64,000 nt of DNA, taken from assembly GCA_031761405.1 (NCBI GenBank), contig JASEVX010000013.1, positions 35,162,260 to 35,226,259 of the forward strand, written 5' to 3'. Below, piece by piece: positions 56,426 to 64,000 of the stretch. The DNA is from Serripes groenlandicus. Lineage: Eukaryota; Mollusca; Bivalvia; Cardiida; Cardiidae. How positions within the stretch are numbered: position 1 is the first letter of the stretch; each line of letters begins with the position of its first letter. The notes beneath the pieces are model-generated. The model was not told the origin of the DNA and searched no databases. It was given only the letters and a program-made list of their open reading frames with translations. The position numbers and the translations under genes were made by a program.

Positions 56426-56737
56426 ATTGTTATTAAAGACTTGATTGCGAACACTTTTAGGTCCAAAAAAAATAAGTAATGTATAGGGGAAAATGTAAAT
56501 GTTAGGTCTCATTGTAGATATACAAATATGCACTAGTATATATTTGGTTAATTTTGACTACTCTTTATTTTATTAACACACGGTTTTGATTAAAGATATC
56601 GACTTGGCATTGATTGAATACAATTTTATGGAAAGTGCTTTATTTTTTATAAAAGCATCTCTCTATTTAAAGCAATTTGTTTTAGTAGTGCATGAACATA
56701 TGAAAGATAAGAATCAATGCTTTAATATATTTAATGC
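56426..56737. other. Intergenic, nothing recognised
   Basis: AT-rich, no supported feature. Confidence 0.4.
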
Positions 56738-57600
56738 ATATTAAGAGTCCTTAAATATTACTTTTGTGTTTGCTTCACTTCAGTTCACATGCGGACCGCA
56801 GCTTGTTCAATATGAAAATATTATGAAGACGAAACACTAGAGTGTGTGTAAATGCAATTGTATTGCATAGTGACTAGCTATACTGACTAGAACATATTAA
56901 CACATACACAATTAGCAATAAAATGACGTAATATGGTTAACATACATTTTTTCATTGAAGGTGGGTTACAAACACCTGCCATCTAAAACATGTTAATCAT
57001 TGAAATATAGAGTAAATATTAATTACTAACATCTATAACTGGAAAAATCAAGAAATAAATGATACACTAAGTAGGTTTAAATCTTAGTACACACTGTCTA
57101 AAGTAATAATAGATAAATACGATCTCGTGTTTTCTCCTTAAATCCAAAATCGCAAGTGCGCGATAAACAGATGCATTAGATCGTGATCGATTCAACCAAT
57201 CGCGAAATCGCGATTTACCAATAAGCGTCGGGTCACAGGTCAGACAGATTAGTCGGACATGTGGCCCCAATTAACGGGAAAGGATAAATCTCATGGCAAA
57301 AGAAGAATTAATCGTGTACTAACATAAACCTAATTATTTACAATAATTGTCCTTTATGTTTGCTTCACTTCAGTTCACATGCGGACCGCAGCTTGTAATA
57401 TGAAAATAGTATGAAGACGAAACACTGAGTGTGTGTAAATGCCATTTTATTGCATAGTCACTAGCTATACTGACTAGAACATATTAACACATACACAATT
57501 AGCAATACAATGACGTAATATGGTTAACATACATTTTCTCATTGAAGGTGGGTTACAAACACTTCCACACTAATATTAAGAGTCCTTAAATATTACTTTT
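56738..57600. mobile_element. LTR-like structure: 215-bp direct repeats around ~375 bp
   Basis: A 215-bp sequence starting TGTTTGCTTCACTTCAGTTC and containing CACATGCGGACCGCAGCTTG and CTATACTGACTAGAACATAT occurs at 56,767-56,981 and 57,357-57,570 in the same orientation with about 93% identity. It starts TG and ends CA in both copies (…CTGCCA, …TTCCACA). The 375 bp between are non-coding. A perfect 28-bp direct repeat (ATATTAAGAGTCCTTAAATA, TTACTTTT) stands outside at 56,738-56,765 and 57,573-57,600. This resembles a miniature LTR element (TRIM), but a 28-bp target duplication is too long for that class, so a nested tandem duplication is the alternative. Confidence 0.55.
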
Positions 57601-57689
57601 ATTTTAAAAATTGTGTAACCTCTTAGTTTATTTACTTAAAAGAATGATTTCATAGTATATTTCATATCCTGAATTTTTGTTATGCCTCA

Positions 57690-57979
57690 TAGGTTTTTTT
57701 TTTTTTAGTGGAGGTTGATTGATGTTTTCCCTCAATGTCGTTGATGTCATCGTCGGCCAGTGCCTTAAACCGTTTTGGTTTCGGTTGTTCTGATATCGCT
57801 TCCACTGCCACTGGTATTGTCTCAATTTCAAGGATATAATTACTGACAGTTTCCAGTGACTGGACGAATAGATCGCCTAATTATATCGTTGACAGGTATT
57901 CATTGTCCGAATCAAATAATGAATCAATTGGTCCAAGACAGAAATTGCCGAACTCGGAATCGGGATTTCTGTCAGTCAT
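57690..57979 (-). pseudogene. 5' exon of the Crypton-type recombinase, with stop
   Basis: Minus strand ATG at 57,979 opens MTDRNPDSEFGNFCLGPIDS, LFDSDNEYLSTI, then TAA at 57,883-57,881. The same frame continues LGDLFVQSLETVSNYILEIE, PKPKRFKALADDDINDIEGK, HQSTSTKKKK. The RFKALxDDDIN…STxK segment is typical of the N-terminal part of KIAA1958/DUF3504 proteins. It would precede the LAQGIYY exon at 54,783 on the same strand, which gives an intron of about 2.9 kb filled with repeats. A single in-frame stop and an A13 run at its 3' side (likely frameshift) mark it as broken. Confidence 0.6.
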
Positions 57980-58519
57980 GTTTGTTTTGACAGTTGTTGC
58001 AGACGAACACAGTAGAAACCACGTAATGTTATTTTGTGTTTATTTTTTGTTCAATGCATGTTATTTTGTGATCAAATATAATCAAGCTAATAATATTGTT
58101 TTCAATTTTAATCAGTCGGAAAATATCGAAACAAACGTGTATACAAGCCGGCATTTAACAGTACATGTGCGTTGCTATATTTATAAATAAAGTAGATCGT
58201 AGTAAGATCTCTACGCGCGGTGATTCACCAGCTTCAAATCAGAGCGTTGCTTTCTTGTCAAACTCCGCTTAAAGATGTCATGAAAGGTCGACCGGTTCAT
58301 GCAAAATGAACATAATTTTATACACTATGACTCCCTGTATCGTATGTTGTTGGTTCGGACTATCATAGAATAATAAAGGCAACCTGATATAGTTGTTCAT
58401 TTGGATGGTCACTTCTTCGATTTCAACTAAGTCATTCAGTTATATTGTGAAAACGAAAGGGGATACTTAAATACATCATTCGAAACACTGCACTTATACT
58501 ATGGATGTATGGAATGGTT
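57980..58519. other. Upstream of the recombinase relic, nothing recognised
   Basis: The 95-codon plus-strand frame at 57,903-58,190 overlaps the antisense exon and shows no motif. Confidence 0.4.
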
Positions 58520-58745
58520 TCGTGATCAAAGAATCAACCTTTTGAGCGAGAGACCAGTATTCGATACCCGGTATGGTCATACCAAATAGTTAGAGATTCC
58601 CTCATATAAGCTCATGGTTGCGGGTTTACATGTAGCACTAAGATCAATCTATCGGTGTCAGGTGGTACTTATGAATCTGAAGGAAACGCCGTGTTGTAAT
58701 TGAAATACTGTTGAAAACGACGTAAAGCTTCAATAAAACAAACAA
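58520..58745 (+). mobile_element. SINE relic
   Basis: GAGACCAGTATTCGATACCC (B box), GCTCATGGTTGCGGGTT, GAAGGAAACGCCGTGTTGTA, TGTTGAAAACGACGTAAAGC and AATAAAACAAACAA. A partial second tail follows at 58,795-58,850. Confidence 0.7.
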
Positions 58746-59075
58746 GACCATTGACTATAGATTACTAGTAACACGATGGACTGGTGGATATGATTTTATG
58801 GAAACACAGTGTTGTAACTAAAATACTGTTGAAACAGCTTAAAACAATATATAGACAAAGACGCACATTGGCCATGAAGTACTATTATTACGAGAGAGAC
58901 GAAGGGTGTGATTGAACGAAGTGAAAGACTCTTCAACACAGGGGGAATTTAACAGTAACCACATTGCTTCTATCAACCTGTCAATTGTTGTCAATAAACG
59001 TTCAATTAGTTTACTTTAACCTGTATCTAGCTAATCGCCATGTTAGTATAACACTTTCTCACATACAGCAAATCC
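58746..59075. other. Short intergenic stretch with duplicated SINE tail
   Basis: GGAAACACAGTGTTGTAACT, AAAATACTGTTGAAACAGCT at 58,799 repeats the tail just before it. Otherwise nothing. Confidence 0.45.
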
Positions 59076-59087
59076 GACGCGTTTGAA

Positions 59088-59319
59088 TGAATGAATGAAT
59101 GTATATTGTTTTATGGCGCATCGACAGCTAAGGTCATTTAGCGCGCAATTAAATTTAATTATTCATGATCCCTGGGTAAACAAACCAGTACTAGGCTAGA
59201 AAATGTGCCTTGCTCAAGGGCACTCCACCATGACCGTAGTGCCGCGACTGGGGATCGAACCCGGGACACCCGGTTTCGAAATCCCCGACGCTAACCACTC
59301 GACCACAGCGGATTCCCCT
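59088..59319 (-). mobile_element. Intact SINE with 12-bp target-site duplication
   Basis: GACGCGTTTGAA occurs at 59,076-59,087 and 59,320-59,331, exactly bracketing the element. On the minus strand it starts GGGAATCCGCTGTGGTCGAG, TGGTTAGCGTCGGGG (A box), CCCGGGTTCGATCCCCAGTC (B box), passes TAGTACTGGTTTGTTTACCC and ends in (ATTC)3. The tRNA-Ser-like head is the best preserved in the window; the acceptor stem does not close, so it is not a tRNA gene. It has landed in a sequence beginning ACTTTCTCACATACAGCAAA, a diverged CTTTCCCACATACAAC-type element. Confidence 0.85.
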
Positions 59320-59331
59320 GACGCGTTTGAA

Positions 59332-60469
59332 AAAATGCAGTCAAAATTGTGGACAAATATGGATAAATGGTAATAATGACTGCCCTCCGTGGCCCTTAGG
59401 GTTGTCCGTGCATCTGAACTGTCATATCATAATCTACACTCGTCTCGCCATATCACATTTATGGAGTAGCAATTGTTAAACAATTATAAAATATAAGGGG
59501 GAATTTTTAATCCGTTAATGTAACATTATACTTACATGTCGGTTGAGAAAACATGTAAGGGATGGGGGAGAAGTGTAAATAAATTGTTTTTTAATTAACT
59601 GATCTGTTGAGTATCGATTGTTAAACACGTTCTAACAATGTATACAAGAGAAAGTTGATGCAACGCATCAATGTCGCCGGATATCCACAGTGCAGTTACA
59701 TGTATGCATAACACTAACATTATAGTAGTTGAATAAACAGTTATCAACTGAGGGGCATATTGGAACATCAGGGGTTGGGGTCAAGAGAAAATGTATCATA
59801 ACTTGCATTGTTTTGTCAACGAAGTGAATAATAATTGAAGCCTTTCATTGTTTATGATCAATCTCCATTCCAAAGTAGGTTGACCATACATACAACCAAT
59901 TAATTATTGATCATAAACAGTAATGGAAATGAGTAATCTTGCCAATCATTAGTCTTAGTATGTATACATGTGCTTTCATTAGGGAATAATTATAAGATTT
60001 GTGAATTCCACATACACTTTTCAAGATGTTTGTCAGAATATTTGAATTTTATTATTTTTCAATAAAACCACAAAACAGACAATTTAGGATTTGCATGCAA
60101 TAGCACGTCATTTTACCTTTCCTCTTTTAAAGTCAACAGTGGACACCTTTGCAGCAATCTACTTTTAAAACAATGAGATAAGGGTTAAATTGCTGAAGAC
60201 ATGAGTTTTCTCTTTTTCTCAAAATGATATTAGCTTAGCATCCTAATTATATCATACTTTAACAAATGTTGAAATATAGTCCAATATTTATAAATTAGAC
60301 CACCTTCGAAATATAATATCAACTAAACAGTTAAATCTCATTGAAATTGTTGTATAATTTAAACTTAATTTCGAACATAAACTTAGCCCTACAACATGTT
60401 AATTTATTTTAATTCTTTCCTTCCTTTTTTATAATGAAAACAACAAACTACTCATGTTTTAAAATTATA
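59332..60469. other. 1.1 kb intergenic
   Basis: Short imperfect palindromic pair around 59,830-59,920: ATTGTTTATGATCAATCTCC and GATCATAAACAGTAATGGAA face each other. 60,130-60,190 may be a decayed CTGCAGCAGACGAC fragment. No gene. Confidence 0.35.
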
Positions 60470-60712
60470 TTATGATGAGCGCCCTTGTGTCAATGATGCA
60501 TAACAATATGCAGATCGAAAGCAATATGCCTTTAGGGAATTAAATGACACATTTAAAATTGTCAAGGACGAAATAATTTTGTACGAAAGACCCGATTCTT
60601 TCTTATTCGCATAGGTGTCGTTCTTGAAACTCTCTTTATAGGCAGAGAGTGTTCGTTCAAAGTCATTTTTTCCATTAAAACCAGTTTTATCTCGGTTTGT
60701 TCTTTTCTTCAT
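60470..60712 (-). CDS. Hypothetical short frame, weak
   Basis: 80 codons, MKKRTNRDKTGFNGKNDFER, LSAYKESFKNDTYANKKESG. Charged N-terminal half, no recognised motif, no clear neighbours. It could be a first exon or chance; listed because it is the longest open stretch in this kilobase. Confidence 0.12.
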   Translation of the reverse strand: MKKRTNRDKTGFNGKNDFERTLSAYKESFKNDTYANKKESGLSYKIISSLTILNVSFNSLKAYCFRSAYCYASLTQGRSS

Positions 60713-61162
60713 TTGTTTCGAACCAAATAAACATTTTAAATCACCTATAATTTACTATTTGTAAGTGAGTGTAAAGAGCGGCTCTCTGCAAAGGAGATTG
60801 ATCTACGCAGTTGGTATTCCTGAGTCACGCAGGTGCGCGTAAGTAAACAAATTAGACTGCGTTGTAAAGGTTTGTAGTTATCGACTTTTGATTACATGTA
60901 GTATATAGTGTAAAATAAAGTATACCAGTCTTTCTAATAGGGACTGTTTTGTCTTCGTAAATAAAACAAAAAAACATAAATGCGAGTCAAAATAAAGAAA
61001 CTGAAAAAACCTAAAACATCAGAATATTTATTTCATTTTAGATGTGTCATTACTTATTGTTTTTAAACAAACACAATTGTAATATGTTCAAGACATGTAA
61101 ATGTGTTTCTTTCTAATAATAATCCCCCCTCCCATGTGATTTCAGAAAACCTATTAAAAATA

Positions 61163-61190
61163 GAAGTCGCGGGCTTCTGCCCGGCGACTA
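61163..61190. repeat. GC-rich hairpin
   Basis: AAGTCGCGGGC and GCCCGGCGACT pair with one bulged G around TTCT, an isolated GC-rich dyad in AT-rich DNA. Confidence 0.6.
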
Positions 61191-61199
61191 ATAAATACT

Positions 61200-61425
61200 A
61201 ATTTTGTGGTTTACGCCGCTTTCATAATCTTGTAAGTCATCACGACATTTCCTGGGTTAGTTACCAGTCAAGTGATTACCGGTTTATTTATCTTTGAACT
61301 AGACGGTCAGTCGGAATGCTCACCCCACAATCCTGAGCGCCAAGGAGGGCAGCAATTACTACAATATTTATAAGTCTTTGTTCATACTCGGCCGAGGATC
61401 GAACCCACGACCTCCCGTCTTTGAT
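61200..61425 (-). mobile_element. SINE, nearly full length
   Basis: Tail TTTACGCCGCTTTCATAATC, CACGACATTTCCTGGGTTAG. Middle TGAGCGCCAAGGAGGGCAGC. Head GGCCGAGGATCGAACCCACG (reverse B box). Confidence 0.8.
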
Positions 61426-61544
61426 GAATTTGAACAAGGAATACTTGAGTGAAAGAAATATTATGAACGGCCTTTGTTGCCGGAGTGATAACAGAGGCCG
61501 TCTGGAAAGTCGGTGAGACTTTATAATTTGTAGCAAGACTTGAC

Positions 61545-61685
61545 GCTAAGGATTGTGGTGTTAGTATAACGACTGACTCTCTGGTGTCAGAATGCATGGA
61601 CCTGTACTACCGGTAACGTACACAGCAAACGCCGTGTTATAACAGAACAATCGTTGAAAGTGACGTAAAACAACAAACAGGTGGA
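61545..61685 (+). mobile_element. SINE tail copy
   Basis: AACGACTGACTCTCTGGTGT, GTAACGTACACAGCAAACGC, GTTGAAAGTGACGTAAAACA, ACAAACAG. Confidence 0.75.
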
Positions 61686-61794
61686 GAGTGGGAGACCAGA
61701 GTTCGATTTAAAGTCAAGTAATATCCTTTTATTTGTTAATCGTCGTAAATATCTCCCCTTCTTTGGGATCAGGGTAATCACTAATTTATTAGCG

Positions 61795-61885
61795 TTCAGA
61801 TGTAAGGAATAACTTATACCTTGAAACGCCTTCATATAAATGTTCTACTGTTGAAAGCGGCGTTTAACGTTTAATAATTCAATTT
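61795..61885 (+). mobile_element. SINE tail fragment
   Basis: AACTTATACCTTGAAACGCC, TACTGTTGAAAGCGGCGTTT. Confidence 0.6.
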
Positions 61886-62069
61886 TACCAAAGCTTACTG
61901 GAAAAAATTTGTCGGCTTAAACATCTAAAAGAGAACCATTATTCAATTGTTTTTTGTTGTCAGTTTCCGTTTTTAAGTAGTATACTAAATCTAGCCTAAA
62001 TAACCGTCCAACATTAGAAAGTCTAGTGTGCATATTGAAGACACATATTGACATTTAGGTAAAACGTTC

Positions 62070-62265
62070 TGTGTGTCTGTATGTCTCTCTGTTTGTATGT
62101 CTGTCTGGCTGTCTGTCTGTCTGTATGTATGTATGTGCGTCTGTAGGTATACATTCATGTATGTATGTATTTATGTATGTGTGTATGTCCATCTGTCTGC
62201 CTGTCTGTCGTGTGTCTCTGTGTATGTCTGTATGTCTGTCTGTCTGTCTGTCCGTCCGTCTGTTC
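62070..62265. repeat. GTCT/GTAT compound microsatellite
   Basis: GTCTGTCTGTCTGTCTGTAT, GTATGTATGTATTTATGTAT and later (TCTG)n/(TCCG)n. The Cys/Val/Ser- and Asp/Arg/His-rich frames here (both strands) are repeat artefacts. Confidence 0.9.
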
Positions 62266-63369
62266 ACTTCTTCCTACAAACGAATTCTCCACCTGAACCA
62301 ATGGATTGCTTCCTTCAACGTTGTCAAAATAATTAAATTCCATTTAGAACTTTCAATGCTGCAGCTTCAAAAAAAGGGGAAATTTTCAAATTTAAAAATC
62401 TTCTCGCCCAAAAGTACTGGTACGATTTAAAAATAATTTGGCACAACTGTTTCTTGGGGGACCCTCTATCAAGTTTATCAATTTATGGAGAAAAGTCCGT
62501 AAAACCATGAATTGACAAAAACAACAAATGCACGGTAAAATGGTTGGTTGACCCACACAATGTTTAGCACATGGTCGAATTGGAATGTCTAACAGTACCC
62601 ACATCCAAAGAACACGAAATTGGGCTATTGTCAATTGTGCAATTTGGAATAGCCGTTGGACATTTATTTAAGGCGTTGTCTGCTAATCTGAGGTTATTTC
62701 CGAAATTCATATATTTTTAATAATGTAATCGAAACATTATTAAAAAGATGTAGGCTACCATAAGATACTATTGAAATAATCGTTTAAGATAAATAAAATG
62801 TTTGCCATAGCATTTGCATGTTGCGCGACGAATAGGAGTCCACATTTACACGTTACAATACTTCGTGCAAAATACAGCGATTCTGGCAACGTAACATACC
62901 AAATATCTATGTTCAGGGTTACGTAACGTCAACTTTGAGGCGTTTCCAAACAGTTATTAGCAGTCAGGGTGGACACACGCGCCAATCGACTCTTCTCTCC
63001 AATCTACGAGATAATCTGTTTCAACCAATTAAAGTTTTGGCTTTTCAACATCTTCCCCTCTATCATTTGTTTGTGTTCGATTTTTAAGTGTTAGACTTCG
63101 AATTGATAGGATAAAATAACATATACCTTTTCAATATATCTTGAATATCTTGAACTTTTATCACGATCAGACAAATATTGAGCAAAATACTGCCAAATGT
63201 ATACCTGCATGGGCACGGGCAAATCGATATCTCGCGAAACAATAACAAAGCCATGTTTCGCTAGTACAACATAATTTTCCTTTTATTATATACTTAGTAA
63301 AGTAAAGACAATTTAAAATAAATATATACAAATTTCAATATTTTTACACTTAAATGATAATAAAGGATT
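62266..63369. other. 1.1 kb intergenic, nothing recognised
   Basis: No motif-bearing frame and no repeat shared with the rest of the window. Confidence 0.45.
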
Positions 63370-63470
63370 GGCGTGTGAACCACATTTTGAATGACGTGAA
63401 ATCATGTTTCAATGAAGTCATATCATATTTCAGTGACATACCATAACCATATTTGGTACCGTTTTCTTAC
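63370..63470. repeat. Dispersed repeat, second copy (see 25,425)
   Basis: TTGGCGTGTGAACCACATTT, TTGAATGACGTGAAATCATG, TATTTCAGTGACATACC. Confidence 0.6.
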
Positions 63471-63647
63471 CTAGTCAAATACGGAGAGTTAAATCCGTCG
63501 TGTTTGAACGACTTTTAAAATTATCTAGGCACTAAATTGGGAAATATTATTAGCAAATATAGTTAAAAACACTGTGGCAAATGGAGTAGAAATAAGTTTA
63601 AAGTAATGGAAAAACATAAGCAGTGGAAAACAGTACAATGTTATCCC

Positions 63648-64000
63648 AATGCTTAGAAGTCGAAAGGGACGTATAGATTACTTCGAGTAATCGACGTGTT
63701 CGAGAGATCGTTGGATTCATGGTTAATTCATGTTTGTATTGTCGGCTGTGTAATTAATTTATAAGTATGTGCTTATTAGCGAAAGCAAGCCAGTAATAAA
63801 ATAATATCAAGATCGTAGAAGCAAAAAGAACTGATGCTACGAATATTTTAAACGATATAATCGCTCAGGAAAATGGTTCGATTTAAACGATATACAGTCA
63901 AACCTGTGCTAAAGACCAACTTGAAAAAGCTATTCCCTGTCTAATGCAACCTCACTTTTAGTTTCTCAATTATTCTTTTTCTATATAAATGTGTCTGCAA
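63648..64000. repeat. Second copy of the 23,035 repeat, cut by the window edge
   Basis: CAATGCTTAGAAGTCGAAAG, GGACGTATAGATTACTTCGA, TAGCGAAAGCAAGCCAGTAA, GAACTGATGCTACGAATATT. The nested element starts at 63,895 with ACAGTCAAACCTGTGCTAAA and is truncated. Confidence 0.8.

Noticed and set aside
62071..62430. Cys/Val-rich 119-codon frame and its antisense
   Set aside because: Encoded entirely by the GTCT/GTAT microsatellite and its flank.

Overview
The window looks like AT-rich, gene-poor nuclear DNA of a bivalve mollusc. The evidence is: spliced exons with GT/AG borders, EGF-like and C-type-lectin exons of kinds expanded in bivalves, several decayed LINEs, many tRNA-headed SINE relics with a shared tail, and roughly 140-150 bp degenerate tandem repeats resembling the bivalve BIV160 family (named from memory, not checked). 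The species cannot be fixed from sequence alone. No complete ordinary gene with all exons is certain; most of the window is repeats.

Layout. 1-7,995: satellite array with a 1,350-1,352 bp higher-order period built from about 167-bp monomers. 8,090-11,756: exons of a small EGF-like single-pass receptor with an ITAM-like tail (+), preceded by a decayed sister exon. 12,372-14,297: LINE relic (+). 17,230-20,418: second, heavily deleted LINE relic (+). 20,700-25,300: cluster of short inverted-repeat elements, a C-type lectin terminal exon (-), a candidate upstream exon (-) and a LINE 3' fragment (-). 26-36 kb: SINEs, simple repeats and short tandem duplications. 37,360-40,680: long array of a 44-bp unit, followed by diverged units and a 607-bp duplication to about 42,100. 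43-46 kb: a duplicated Cys/Trp exon (-) and an unassigned exon (+). 46,940-48,170: BIV160-like repeats. 49,480-50,006: LINE 3' relic (-). 53,620-57,979: broken Crypton/KIAA1958-type tyrosine recombinase (-). 55-57.6 kb: short inverted-repeat elements and an LTR-like direct-repeat structure. 58.5-62 kb: SINEs, one with a clear target-site duplication, and a GTCT/GTAT microsatellite. 63,370-64,000: second copy of repeats already met at 23-25 kb.

Unifying theme. One short transposon terminus (core CTTTCCCACATACAACAAATCTGCAGCAGACGAC, broken here as CTTTCCCACATACAAC plus CTGCAGCAGACGAC) occurs as scattered inverted-repeat elements. Its outer part bounds each 1.35-kb unit of the left satellite, and its whole length makes up most of the 44-bp unit of the central array. 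The left satellite monomer also carries a stretch like the SINE 3' tail. The window thus appears to show two tandem arrays assembled from parts of dispersed mobile elements.

Coordinates of repeats are by eye and usually good to 5-20 bp; exon borders are given where splice signals and phase agree.
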